Below, in pieces: positions 6,726 through 15,642 of a stretch of DNA of 22,349 bases; within the stretch, counting starts at the first letter, position 1, and every line of letters starts with the position of its first letter. The position numbers and the translations under genes are program-made. The stretch comes from a virus. The notes beneath the pieces are model-generated. The model had not been told where the DNA came from, ran no database searches, and was given only the letters and a program-made list of their open reading frames with translations. Where the stretch lies: the IMG/VR virus record IMGVR_UViG_3300047491_000946, positions 1-22,349 of that record. The stretch is one strand, 5' to 3'.

Positions 6726-7342
6726 AATAAAAATTCAATAATTTGATTTTTTGTGTAAAGTTGTAATTCTTTAGTATCATATCCTACATTACTATCATAT
6801 AATATATCAATCGGTAATCCAAAATTCCACGGTTCTAGTCGCCAGTTAATATGTGTAAAATCACCCGTAACAATGTCGTTATTTTTATTTGAAAGAGGGT
6901 GATTACTCATTAGAATGTATTTGATGTCTGAATTTATAAAATTATGTAATGCCATTTTCTTATCAACTGAGCTAAAATGAAATAAACAATCTCGACAAAA
7001 TAATAAATCGACAGTTGGTAGTTTGTCTAATCGAATATCAATTCTTCTAAAATCAACGTATGGAAAGTTTTTTTTCATTTTTTGAATTTGTGGTGTTATT
7101 ATATCACCACCAATATATTCAATCTCAAATAATTTAACATGCCTCATCCACCAGTAATCACCACACGGTATATCAGCAATACTATTAATCCCATGTTTAT
7201 TTAAAAATTGATATAAATTATTTCTAACGTTTAATGTGGAGTCATCCATTTGAGACCCACATCCAGATACGCTAAAATTATCAATATCGGTTCTACCATA
7301 TAAATGATTATCACCAGAAAATATCTTTTCTATCTCGTCCAT
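6722..7342 (-). CDS. Class I SAM-dependent methyltransferase
   Basis: A 206-residue Rossmann-type methyltransferase. Motif I is at 56-62 (ADIPCGDYWWM), with the acidic end of strand 2 at D80 (YIGGD) and motifs around VDFRRIDI and VDLLFCRDCLFHF. The N-terminal pattern GSQMDDSTLNVRNNL followed by motif I resembles a group of bacterial methyltransferases (GSGSS..QT..IR..L...DIPCGD.NWM) that often sit in polysaccharide gene clusters. This supports action on a sugar or a glycan-linked substrate rather than DNA, and no DNA-methyltransferase DPPY or target-recognition domain is present. It overlaps the GT32 gene by 13 nt on one side and the GT2 gene by 4 nt on the other, so it is a tightly coupled part of the cassette. 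Confidence 0.8.
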   Translation of the reverse strand: MDEIEKIFSGDNHLYGRTDIDNFSVSGCGSQMDDSTLNVRNNLYQFLNKHGINSIADIPCGDYWWMRHVKLFEIEYIGGDIITPQIQKMKKNFPYVDFRRIDIRLDKLPTVDLLFCRDCLFHFSSVDKKMALHNFINSDIKYILMSNHPLSNKNNDIVTGDFTHINWRLEPWNFGLPIDILYDSNVGYDTKELQLYTKNQIIEFLL

Positions 7343-7983
7343 TCTAAATAATTTATATTTCCATTTTCAAAATTTCTCTTATTTTCCGGTGACCAAGAAT
7401 ATAATGCTAAATGCTTGAAATATGTCTCAAACTCAGGAAATAAACAGTAATCGATATTGTTTTCAGCACATTTTATTTTAACTATATCATGATTTGTTTC
7501 ATAATCTAGTTTTAAATATTGTTTTACTGCACCACCCAGCCAACTAGGTCCATACCATCCACTTTTTCCAATATCAACTAACTCATATATAAAATTTACT
7601 TGTTCTGAATTTTTTTTGCCACCGAATACACCATTAGGCATAGTATAATCATTACCACCATGATAACATACAAACATTGAGTTATTGTTGTTATCAAACA
7701 ATGTAAATGGTTTCATCGGTTTAAAATCCACATCAATATACAATCCACCATACTCTTTAACGAGGAATATTCTCAAAACATCAGCAATATGAGCATAATC
7801 TTTTTGTTTTCTAAACGCATCACAAAGTGTTTTAATTTTATCAGGTAGGTTTGGTAAATTATTATCATTCCACAACATATGTTGAAATGTAGGGTTTAAT
7901 TCTTTAACCCTTTTCATAAAATATTTTTCTCTCTCGGGCATTTCATAAGAACCAACCCAAATTTGGTGTATTATTCTTTCCAT
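7330..7983 (-). CDS. GT32-type (DXD) glycosyltransferase
   Basis: A 217-residue protein matching the Gly_transf_sug/GT32 pattern. It begins IIHQIWVG, has FQHMLWND near residue 36, then an Ala-His-Ile-Ala-Asp-Val-Leu-Arg helix (64-71). The donor-binding EYGGLYIDVDF follows, with the DXD at D84-D86. Known relatives transfer hexoses to cell-surface polysaccharides, or in eukaryotes to glycoproteins (Och1). The length is short, close to the catalytic core alone. The gene begins 1 bp after the stop of the upstream glycosyltransferase and overlaps the methyltransferase. The family is clear; donor, acceptor and linkage are unknown. Confidence 0.85.
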   Translation of the reverse strand: MERIIHQIWVGSYEMPEREKYFMKRVKELNPTFQHMLWNDNNLPNLPDKIKTLCDAFRKQKDYAHIADVLRIFLVKEYGGLYIDVDFKPMKPFTLFDNNNNSMFVCYHGGNDYTMPNGVFGGKKNSEQVNFIYELVDIGKSGWYGPSWLGGAVKQYLKLDYETNHDIVKIKCAENNIDYCLFPEFETYFKHLALYSWSPENKRNFENGNINYLEWTR

Positions 7984-7984
7984 A

Positions 7985-8986
7985 TTACAATAAAACTGAT
8001 TTTTTTGCGGTTTTCTTAATTATTTCCCAATACTTTAAACTTGTAGTGCGGGGTTTAATTTTTAATTCTTCATTATATGGTAGTTTATTCATATAATCTG
8101 CTTTATAAAATAATCCTTCCTTTTCCGCAGTAGCTTTTATTTCTTCAGTGACTCCTGCATTATGAAAAATATTGAATTTATGCCAATCATCCTCACCTGA
8201 CGTTGCCCATGCAAATTGTAATTCTTCACTACAAATCGTTTCTTTACCCATTTTCCATCCATTCCATAATACTGCCCACATGTCAGCACACCATATTTGT
8301 AATGGATGATATGGTGGTAATCCATTAATGCCTTTAGCTTTTTCATCAGCAATTCTTTGATTATCTAGGAATATTTTGTAATTGTTAATGTCGGTAATTT
8401 CTTTAAATAATCGTTCTGAATCACGCTCAACCCTATCCCAAAATTGCCAATCAATATCTTTCATTAAATATTGTGCGCCAATACTATTTAATTCGTTATC
8501 TTTTACAATTTGCTTGTCAATATCAACAATTCCACACATTTTATCCAATATATCCTCACCTTTTGATATGATATAATCATGAGAAATATACCAACGAGTA
8601 TCAGACCCATACCATTTATTATCGTCATCCAAAAACTTAGACCAATCTATTGGCTTAGTAAATACAATATCACAATCATGATAAAATATATGATTCTCTA
8701 ATAATTCTGGTCTTGTTAACCAATGTTGTTTTAATGCATTTGGTCTTGTTGAAGATGGATAGAATTTTAATTTTCTAGTATCATTATAAAAAAAGAAACG
8801 AACAAAATTATAATGATTAGCTAATTTCGACCATTTTTCGGGAATCACGTTATTATTTATCATACAAATTATATCGATATAATTTCCATTAATTCCCATT
8901 TCAAGGAAATTATTAATCATTACTTCAACCTGCCACGCATAATAGTCCGTAGCAGGTTGAGCACTTACAAATCTTAATTCTTTCAT
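7985..8986 (-). CDS. GT-A glycosyltransferase, resembling hydroxyproline/serine O-glycosyltransferases
   Basis: A 333-residue protein. IFYHDCDIVFTKPIDW supplies a DxD (D104, D106) at the end of a hydrophobic strand, as in GT-A enzymes. Later segments are SIGAQYLMKDIDWQFW (about 168-183), HPLQIWCADMWAVLWNGWKMG (227-247, broken by W/M residues) and IFHNAG (H275). That order resembles, by eye, plant hydroxyproline O-arabinosyltransferases and serine galactosyltransferases: acidic motif, GxPQ-like loop, W-x-x-x-M-Y/W-A helix, late His. This is a remote resemblance and inference. If correct, the acceptor could be a hydroxylated or serine side chain of a protein. It is the promoter-proximal gene of the cassette, with a host-like promoter four bases before its ATG. 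The gene just upstream encodes a Thr/Ser-stalk virion protein. Confidence 0.65.
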   Translation of the reverse strand: MKELRFVSAQPATDYYAWQVEVMINNFLEMGINGNYIDIICMINNNVIPEKWSKLANHYNFVRFFFYNDTRKLKFYPSSTRPNALKQHWLTRPELLENHIFYHDCDIVFTKPIDWSKFLDDDNKWYGSDTRWYISHDYIISKGEDILDKMCGIVDIDKQIVKDNELNSIGAQYLMKDIDWQFWDRVERDSERLFKEITDINNYKIFLDNQRIADEKAKGINGLPPYHPLQIWCADMWAVLWNGWKMGKETICSEELQFAWATSGEDDWHKFNIFHNAGVTEEIKATAEKEGLFYKADYMNKLPYNEELKIKPRTTSLKYWEIIKKTAKKSVLL

Positions 8987-8990
8987 AATA

Positions 8991-9021
8991 CAAAACTACA
9001 AAATAATTAGCTAATTTGCAA
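8991..9021 (-). promoter_or_regulatory. Bacteroidetes-type promoter for the glycosyltransferase cassette
   Basis: On the minus strand, TTG (9021-9019) is followed by 20 nt and TAGTTTTG (8998-8991), then four bases and ATG at 8986. Spacing and distance to the ATG are the same as at the primase promoter. The -33 box lies just after the stop codon of the upstream stalk-protein gene. The predicted transcript is leaderless or nearly so. Confidence 0.6.
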
Positions 9022-9026
9022 GGATT

Positions 9027-10826
9027 TTATGCACCATATGGCAAAGTATATGGTGGGTCAAAATTAAATGAAGCAGTCCATGTCACACCATCATCATCAC
9101 TCAAATTAGCATCAATTGTATCGCCATTTGCATTAGAGAATGGGAAACCAGTAATCGTACCACTATAATATTGATTAACTGTACCAGCAGGTACAATAAT
9201 TTGACCACTATTATGGAATACACCAGCAGCTTGCGTTTCATTCGATATTTGTAATCTAAATGTTATCGGTGAGCCAGTAGTATTTGATAATGTAATACCA
9301 TAATCTAATGTAGTATCAGGTGTTCCAACGCTAACAACATCCAATGTTTTTACGGGTGGTAATGTTGTTGTTGTACTTGTAGAGGTCGTACTAGTACTTG
9401 TAGAAGTTGTACTAGTTGTGCTTGTACTAGTAGAAGTTGTACTTGTACTAGTTGTGCTTGTAGTAGTTGTACTAGTTGTAGTAGTTGTCGGGATAACAGG
9501 ACCTGCCGTAGTTGTTGTAGTTGTTGTACTTGTAGTTGGGCAAGGAATAATACCACTACCACCACCCACTAAATAATTTGGTAGTGTCCAAGACCTATTT
9601 GACTTATACGACATAGCAAACAACAATTCTTGGTCTTCAATGACAAATATTTTAAGTCCCGGGAATACTTTACCAATAATATTACCATCAGTATCACCCA
9701 AATCATAATATTCAATGTTTAATGATACAGTATCGCCAGTTAATAATTTAACATTCCCAATCGCACTAAAACTAACACCTAATTTAGTTGTACTTGCTTT
9801 ATGCCACATAATTGTTGGGATAGTTATGGTTGGTGTATTTAAATAAAATTCTTCACCATACGTATTCGCCGGAGAATTATTTGTATAGTGTATGATACCC
9901 AATTTTTTATATACTGGTGATTGATTTTGAATGTATGATACAAACCCACCATATGTCCTACTATTAAATTGAGTATATTTTCTATCGGCAGCTTGTATCC
10001 CAGCTAATTCTTCAGTATACACCATTGTCATATTCCAAAAAGGATATGCATCAATTGTACATTGGTAGTTATTAAAAAAATCTAAAACACTTTCTGTTAA
10101 ATAATCGGGTGACATTTGATGAGGTGATGTTAAACCACTATAATATAACAATGCCCCAGAAACATTTGAAGGAGAAAACGCACTAAAATCAGGCAGTTCT
10201 CTATCAACAATAACCTTTAATGTATTTGCAGCCAAAGTACCCGTTTTATCAACAATTTGATACATCAAATATGGTGTTGGTAGATTATCATTAATTGTGT
10301 GCCCGGTAGTATCGACATCAGCACTCCATTTCACAAACAATAAATCATTTATTGCTGGTTCATTCCCACTAGCACCGAAAGTAGGTGCTTTTCGTATTGA
10401 TAACGATGTTCCACCTGTAGCACCACTCATGTATATCATCATGTCCGGCTGCTTAACATGTAATGCATCGATTATAAAAGTATTTCCACTAAAAAATCCA
10501 ATTGGGTTTGCTGTATTTACCACATCATATGATATGGGCGATATTGTTGCTATCTCATTATATGGGTCACCACTCAAATTTCTTGGCACAAATGAAATGA
10601 TTTTAGGATTCTTATCTTTTGGTCTTAATATGCTAGAATCAAACGACACGTATTTAGGGTCAACATTTGGGTCAGCATTAACTTCTCGAATAAAATTATA
10701 ATCCATTTCACTATCACCAATAGCAAAATAACTGAATGTTAAATTTCCAGTAGATAATTGTTCTCTACCCTTAGAAGTTAACATTATATTCAACACAACA
10801 GGGTTTTCTTTTTCAATAAATGCCAT
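9027..10826 (-). CDS. Tail-fibre-like virion protein with mucin-like Thr/Ser stalk
   Basis: A 599-residue protein. The N-terminus (about 16-44: LTSKGREQLSTGNLTFSYFAIGDSEMDYN) has the LT.kGr..l..G...f.yfaiGD pattern seen at the virion-attached end of phage tail-fibre and collar proteins. A long beta-rich region runs to about 425. Residues about 429-491 are almost only Thr and Ser with a short Pro-containing interruption, like a mucin stalk. Residues about 495-599 look like a small beta-sandwich (TLDYGITLSNTTGSPITF and following) that would be displayed at the tip. It has its own promoter motif 10 nt upstream and is followed by the glycosyltransferase cassette. A role as an adsorption or tail-attached protein is inference. 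The stalk is an obvious candidate for O-glycosylation. Confidence 0.7.
   Translation of the reverse strand: MAFIEKENPVVLNIMLTSKGREQLSTGNLTFSYFAIGDSEMDYNFIREVNADPNVDPKYVSFDSSILRPKDKNPKIISFVPRNLSGDPYNEIATISPISYDVVNTANPIGFFSGNTFIIDALHVKQPDMMIYMSGATGGTSLSIRKAPTFGASGNEPAINDLLFVKWSADVDTTGHTINDNLPTPYLMYQIVDKTGTLAANTLKVIVDRELPDFSAFSPSNVSGALLYYSGLTSPHQMSPDYLTESVLDFFNNYQCTIDAYPFWNMTMVYTEELAGIQAADRKYTQFNSRTYGGFVSYIQNQSPVYKKLGIIHYTNNSPANTYGEEFYLNTPTITIPTIMWHKASTTKLGVSFSAIGNVKLLTGDTVSLNIEYYDLGDTDGNIIGKVFPGLKIFVIEDQELLFAMSYKSNRSWTLPNYLVGGGSGIIPCPTTSTTTTTTTAGPVIPTTTTTSTTTTSTTSTSTTSTSTSTTSTTSTSTSTTSTSTTTTLPPVKTLDVVSVGTPDTTLDYGITLSNTTGSPITFRLQISNETQAAGVFHNSGQIIVPAGTVNQYYSGTITGFPFSNANGDTIDANLSDDDGVTWTASFNFDPPYTLPYGA
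9361..9537 (-). repeat. Low-complexity triplet tract encoding Thr/Ser stalk, 36-nt periodicity
   Basis: The coding strand is a near-continuous run of ACA/ACT/AGT/TCT/AGC codons. Within it an 18-nt segment recurs exactly at 9409-9426 and 9445-9462, a 36-nt (12-codon) offset. One short non-repetitive interruption encodes AGPVIP. Such a tract is expected to change length by slippage or unequal recombination without breaking the frame. Confidence 0.8.
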
Positions 10827-10836
10827 TTTATATTAT

Positions 10837-10850
10837 TTTACTATAAATAC
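10837..10850 (-). promoter_or_regulatory. Candidate phage promoter motif before the Thr/Ser-stalk fibre gene
   Basis: Minus strand reads GTATTTATAGTAAA, an exact consensus copy, 10 nt before the ATG at 10826. No terminator is visible after the preceding gp7-like gene, so read-through is possible as well. Confidence 0.6.
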
Positions 10851-10865
10851 AATTTATTTTATAAA

Positions 10866-13800
10866 TCATGCAATCTCAAATGGTACAAAACCACCACTTT
10901 CATTTCCGGTGAAATTACTGGCGGTATAAATGCACATATATTGATTGTTTAAATCTCCTGAAATTTGGAATGTACCATTAACAGGATTGCTTATTGATGT
11001 AATGCATGTCGATGCACAATTATTATAATCTAAACAAGCGTTCGATGTGTGACTATTTGCTATCGTATAAAATGTAATATCACTTAAATTAGTAGCATAG
11101 TCGATATTTATTGTTCCTACCTTATTATCAGATACATCACACGAACAAGCACTATAATTATCTGGGATATTTGTACTGGCACAATCTAATTTATTAATAC
11201 CACAACAAACAAAAGAGCATGTTGACATTAATCTAGTTACAGTATCTGTAGTCGAGCATGCATTATTACTGTAAGATAATGTAAAACTTTGTCCCGGGGT
11301 TAATGGTGGCTCAATAACAATTTTAGCACACGAATTAACTGCTGAAATCGAACACGAATTGTAATTACCGTCACTTAAATATACTGTATGAACTGTTGAT
11401 GACACGCATGTAGCTTGAGAATTAACACATCCATATCCAACGCCCACACTATTTGTGGCATATGCTCTATAATATGTTTGAGTGTTTGGGTCTAAATTAA
11501 TAATTGATTGAACACCATCGGGGAAATAACATGTTCCCACCCCAATATCACTTGATATTGATTTTTTGCACACATATGTAGGTGTATTACCATAGACCAA
11601 ACATGACGCACAGCTATATGCGGGATTTTGAGTGTATAATACGCCATATTCAGTGATGCAAGCATTTCCCTTATCACTAACGTAATTATCGCCAATTTGC
11701 ATACAAATATCAGTCACATCGTGAGCACCACCAGTAATTACTGTTGGTATTGTCGGTGCAATTGCTGACGTTACTGTCGTTTTAGTATTACCATAATATG
11801 GAACGCCATCAACGGTCATATATGCACGATATTCATATGCTGTTTCCGGCGACAAACCAGTTATAAGATAATCATAATTATTAGTAACCAATGGTGTGGA
11901 CAATAACGGTGCTGGAACTGTAGTCCAAGTACTTGTGTAAAGCACTCTATATTGCATACCATAATAATCAGCATCAGCATATCGAACAATATTTTCACCA
12001 CCACTAGCTAATGTTGTTTGAGTTACCGAAGCATTCTTTGTAAATATTTCCGGGTCTGGTACTACTACTGGTGTTGTAATTGTTTTTGATTGACCAGTGT
12101 ATCCAGTATATGGTGATTGAACAAATGCTCGATACTCATACATAGTATCTGGGGTTACATCAGATATTGTTGTTGAATAGCTATCAGAAATTAGCGTTCC
12201 TGATTCGCTTATTCGAACCCAAGTATCCCAAGAGCTACCGTTCCACTTTCTATAATCAACGCCATATTTATTAATTACTTCAATACCTAAAATATTCTCA
12301 CCACCAGTAATAATACTACCAATACCACCTGTAATAGTATCGACATATAATGTTGGTGGATTAGGTGGTTCAGGAGGTAATATATCTTGTACAATTTTAA
12401 AAATCACATCATCATCGCCAAGATATTCATACATTGGGTTTCCTCTTTTGTCAGTAGTTGTTGAATTATTGGCATATAAATTAACGCCTCTTCTATACAT
12501 AAATTTTTGTTTAGTAAATACGCTGTTTCTGACCATTAATCCACCCCTTCGTAAGATAATTGTTGCTGATAACAATTGGTCAACAAATCTTTGGAAAAAT
12601 GCATTATATTTACTTAAGAATGGATATAAATTAGCAAATGTGTAACCATTTGAATGCAATGGATTATCTTCCGGCAATGTTGCACGTTTCAAGTATTCGG
12701 TATATACTCTCAATAAAGTAGGATACCAACCACCCTTAAAATCACTAATTGTTTTTCTATTTCTACTATTAACCAATCTTTTTTGAATCAAATCAATAAA
12801 TTCTAAAAACGATAAATTGCTAATATCACCAATACCAAATACATCAGATATCACCGGGTTAAACAACGCATTCGCACCAACAAGATAATAGACGCTTATC
12901 ACACTTCCGTATTTTATACCTCTTGGTAAGAAAACCTCATATAGATTTTGTACATTTATTGAATAATCGGTATTTGGTTCAAGTGCAATCCCATCAATTA
13001 ACACTTTAATGTCAGAAGCATTATTTGCCTTATAATTCAATCTATAAACATATTTATTTGCAGATTGATTCAAATATATTTTACTTGAATTAAAACTATC
13101 TACTCTAACAATTTCACTTCTTGCATAAATATCATTACTGCCTTCAACCTCAACATATGCAATTTGAATTTCGGGATTTATTTGTAAATATGCAATAACT
13201 TCAGGATTTTGAATAATAATTTGATTATTTGTACTACCTGTTGAATTATTTGGGTCGAGTGTATAATCTGCGATAAATTGTGGTGTACCTTTAGTTAATG
13301 CAATACCGTTAATAGTTACTTGAACATCACCACGTGGATATGTCGGCAATGGTATTACAGTTCCATTTACATCAGCCTTAACCCTAGTTACAACATAATT
13401 TACTGATAATCCTGAAAGTGAATGAGTACCACCAGAATAAATAAATGTAGCTTGTATAACATCCCTTCTCAACGTATTATTTTTAGCATATATTCCATTA
13501 AGGATGGTAAATGTCTTACTAACTTCGTCAATACTATAATCAGCTTGGTATGTGATTCCGGTTGTTGTTCCTGTTTTCGGAGCATTTAATAATATACCAT
13601 TAAAACGAACTTCAAGGTCGCCCATAACCTTCTCAGAAGAATAATTTAATGGAAGTGGAAATGTGTTTTGTGAACCACTAACGCCTAATGATATATTTAC
13701 ATATGAGTATGGCAATGTATATCCACTAGAATTAATTGCATAATCCTTTTGAATATAGTTATATACATCATACTCAATACCTCTTGCAGTATCAAGAGCA

Positions 13801-15548
13801 ACATCAACTTCCTTAGTATTAAGGACAAGTTTACTATCCAATTGATAATATTGTGGCGTTGAATCGTCTATTCGATAAGTTGCACCACTTTCAACCCAAG
13901 ATTTTTTATTATCTGGCGTTCTCATCAAATTAAATCCAACTTTTCTAAATAAGTCAAAATATGTTTGACCGTTATCAGTATCCCCGGATATTTGAAAATA
14001 ATAATTATTACCTTCGATTGGTGCTTTAGGATAACCTTCAGTATCGTATGGTAATGATTGTGTTGGGAAATCATTTATTGAAAACGGTACAGTATTTGGA
14101 TTTATCTTTCCATCAACAGTATACACATATTCAGTAATATTTATAAATGGCTCGGGAATACCAATTAATAAAAACATCGATTTAATGGCTTCTCTAGTGC
14201 CTTTACTTTTCCAAAAATAATTGGTGTTCATGATAATCCTTCTCCACAATTCAATATCAATCTCAGCAGGCAATAAATCAGAATTCAAATCTCTCTCATT
14301 TTCATCAACAGTTAAAAAACTTTCAATCAATTCAGTTTCATTAACCAATGAGAAATAATCCCATCCGAATGTTCTTGATAAATTTCTTACAACTTGGTCG
14401 GGGACATTGTTTACTTTATCATACGTCACCTTATTAATATAAACCAACGAATCAATAAATTCACGAATTTGGTCGAATTCTCTACCGTAAATTCTAAGCA
14501 ATTTAGTCATTTTTCCCTCATCTGTAAGGTCATATGCCTTAATTGACGAAGGAGTTAAAAATCTTGCAATTAAGTCTGTTTTAATTTTATCGTATTTTAC
14601 CCCAACAGTTAAAACAATTTCCAAAAATTTCTGATAGTTAGGTGTGTTTATGTCAATATTATATTTGTCTGACGTATTCCACAATAATTTAATATCCGAA
14701 TATGTAATGTTACCATCATCCAACAAGGTCGGGTCTTTCAAAACAAATTCAAAACCATTCATACCCACTCTAGATGAAACAATATATTTTTCAAATTCAT
14801 TTAAGACCGCCCTAAATTTTTCAAAAACATAATTATTAGGCTTGATGTGAAAATCAAGCGGTGCTGAATCAGTAGTAATCATACTAAACGGATTACCATG
14901 AACAGTAAGTGTTAAATAGTTTCTCCCTGTGGTATTTCCAGTGAAACCGATAACATTACTAGTATTATCATCAGGATTCATTGATGTCCACACCACATAA
15001 TTCTCATACGAAAAATTTAGATTCTTAAGCTCGTTATTGTCTGGAATACTATTATTCCCATAATTATAAACCAACCCAAATGTATTCATAACACAATTCA
15101 TCGGAATCTTAAATGTTGATGAATTACTTACCGGGTCATATATATAATCAAAATACGTTATATTATTATTTCTCGACAATTGAGAATTCATAAAAATACT
15201 TCCGGGATATGTAAGGATAATGTTCTCAATACATACTCTTAAAAATTCATATGCCGAACCAAATCTAATGAAAGTGTTTAAATCTGATTTGTCTAAATTT
15301 AAAACTGCATTGGTATTGTACTGATAGATAATTTCTGATTCAACATCCGAAATGCCTATATTTTCCAATGTTACTGGACGAACGAATGAACTTAAAGTAT
15401 CAGAATAATTGATATATTTTCGTCCATCAAAATTAGACGTAATCGAAAATTTACCAAATGAAAATATTGTTTCAGATGGTACGTTAGTGAATGTGTTCCC
15501 GTTTAAATTTTGGTCGAGATTGTTATTTATAACTTTAACTTTTGCCAC
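10866..15548 (-). CDS. Large baseplate protein, P2-I/gp7-like, with FN3-like and Cys-rich C-terminus
   Basis: A 1560-residue protein beginning at GTG (15548), 11 nt after a promoter motif. Residues about 350-480 contain IYGREFDQIREFIDSL, a Trp-rich linker and YFWKSKGTREAIKSMFLLIG. This is the hallmark of the tail protein I family (P2 gpI, Mu gp48, the matching domain of T4 gp7), so it should be a baseplate wedge subunit. The central part is beta-rich with repeated VxxNGIxL modules. From about 1060 come three FN3-like modules: two sharing a GGEN motif and YEYRA strands, and a third (about 1265-1375) with ITEYGVLY and TYYRAYATNSVGVGYG. The last 300 residues hold about 21 cysteines, against few before. 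At 1560 residues it exceeds T4 gp7 (about 1030), and the excess is the C-terminal array. Host-derived adhesive modules are a likely explanation. Confidence 0.75.
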   Translation of the reverse strand: MAKVKVINNNLDQNLNGNTFTNVPSETIFSFGKFSITSNFDGRKYINYSDTLSSFVRPVTLENIGISDVESEIIYQYNTNAVLNLDKSDLNTFIRFGSAYEFLRVCIENIILTYPGSIFMNSQLSRNNNITYFDYIYDPVSNSSTFKIPMNCVMNTFGLVYNYGNNSIPDNNELKNLNFSYENYVVWTSMNPDDNTSNVIGFTGNTTGRNYLTLTVHGNPFSMITTDSAPLDFHIKPNNYVFEKFRAVLNEFEKYIVSSRVGMNGFEFVLKDPTLLDDGNITYSDIKLLWNTSDKYNIDINTPNYQKFLEIVLTVGVKYDKIKTDLIARFLTPSSIKAYDLTDEGKMTKLLRIYGREFDQIREFIDSLVYINKVTYDKVNNVPDQVVRNLSRTFGWDYFSLVNETELIESFLTVDENERDLNSDLLPAEIDIELWRRIIMNTNYFWKSKGTREAIKSMFLLIGIPEPFINITEYVYTVDGKINPNTVPFSINDFPTQSLPYDTEGYPKAPIEGNNYYFQISGDTDNGQTYFDLFRKVGFNLMRTPDNKKSWVESGATYRIDDSTPQYYQLDSKLVLNTKEVDVALDTARGIEYDVYNYIQKDYAINSSGYTLPYSYVNISLGVSGSQNTFPLPLNYSSEKVMGDLEVRFNGILLNAPKTGTTTGITYQADYSIDEVSKTFTILNGIYAKNNTLRRDVIQATFIYSGGTHSLSGLSVNYVVTRVKADVNGTVIPLPTYPRGDVQVTINGIALTKGTPQFIADYTLDPNNSTGSTNNQIIIQNPEVIAYLQINPEIQIAYVEVEGSNDIYARSEIVRVDSFNSSKIYLNQSANKYVYRLNYKANNASDIKVLIDGIALEPNTDYSINVQNLYEVFLPRGIKYGSVISVYYLVGANALFNPVISDVFGIGDISNLSFLEFIDLIQKRLVNSRNRKTISDFKGGWYPTLLRVYTEYLKRATLPEDNPLHSNGYTFANLYPFLSKYNAFFQRFVDQLLSATIILRRGGLMVRNSVFTKQKFMYRRGVNLYANNSTTTDKRGNPMYEYLGDDDVIFKIVQDILPPEPPNPPTLYVDTITGGIGSIITGGENILGIEVINKYGVDYRKWNGSSWDTWVRISESGTLISDSYSTTISDVTPDTMYEYRAFVQSPYTGYTGQSKTITTPVVVPDPEIFTKNASVTQTTLASGGENIVRYADADYYGMQYRVLYTSTWTTVPAPLLSTPLVTNNYDYLITGLSPETAYEYRAYMTVDGVPYYGNTKTTVTSAIAPTIPTVITGGAHDVTDICMQIGDNYVSDKGNACITEYGVLYTQNPAYSCASCLVYGNTPTYVCKKSISSDIGVGTCYFPDGVQSIINLDPNTQTYYRAYATNSVGVGYGCVNSQATCVSSTVHTVYLSDGNYNSCSISAVNSCAKIVIEPPLTPGQSFTLSYSNNACSTTDTVTRLMSTCSFVCCGINKLDCASTNIPDNYSACSCDVSDNKVGTINIDYATNLSDITFYTIANSHTSNACLDYNNCASTCITSISNPVNGTFQISGDLNNQYMCIYTASNFTGNESGGFVPFEIA

Positions 15549-15559
15549 AAGCTTAAATT

Positions 15560-15573
15560 TTTATTATAAATAC
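15560..15573 (-). promoter_or_regulatory. Candidate phage promoter motif before the gp7-like gene
   Basis: Minus strand reads GTATTTATAATAAA, 11 nt before the GTG start at 15548. It lies directly after the terminator of the upstream operon, so it should start a new transcript. Confidence 0.6.
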
Positions 15574-15582
15574 CTATAAAAT

Positions 15583-15615
15583 GAAAAATCCCAATATTTT
15601 ACATCGGGATTTTTC
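15583..15615 (-). terminator. Intrinsic terminator of the baseplate operon
   Basis: A perfect 10-bp stem (15583-15592 with 15606-15615, GAAAAATCCC/GGGATTTTTC) closes a 13-nt loop. On the minus strand the 3' arm ends in five T, and the preceding stop codon is at 15643. A similar A/T end on the other strand makes weak plus-strand function possible. Confidence 0.75.
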
Positions 15616-15642
15616 TCAAGTTAATTGTCAATATAATATGGT

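Noticed and set aside
5919-8986. DNA-base glycosylation cassette like T4 alpha/beta-glucosyltransferases
   Set aside because: The enzymes are GT2, GT32 and GT-A types, not the T4 GT-B type, and no hydroxymethylase or base-modifying gene is in the window; not excluded for the whole genome.
9361-9537. CRISPR-like or regulatory repeat array
   Set aside because: Repeats are in-frame triplets coding for Thr and Ser, without unique spacers.
9350-9565. Minus-strand Gln/Leu/Val-rich frame of 71 codons
   Set aside because: It is the alternative-frame reading of the Thr/Ser triplet tract; low-complexity DNA keeps all frames open.
10297-10701. Plus-strand open frame of 134 codons
   Set aside because: It lies wholly within the 599-residue stalk-protein gene, which has a promoter motif and sensible domain layout; the plus-strand translation shows no recognisable pattern.
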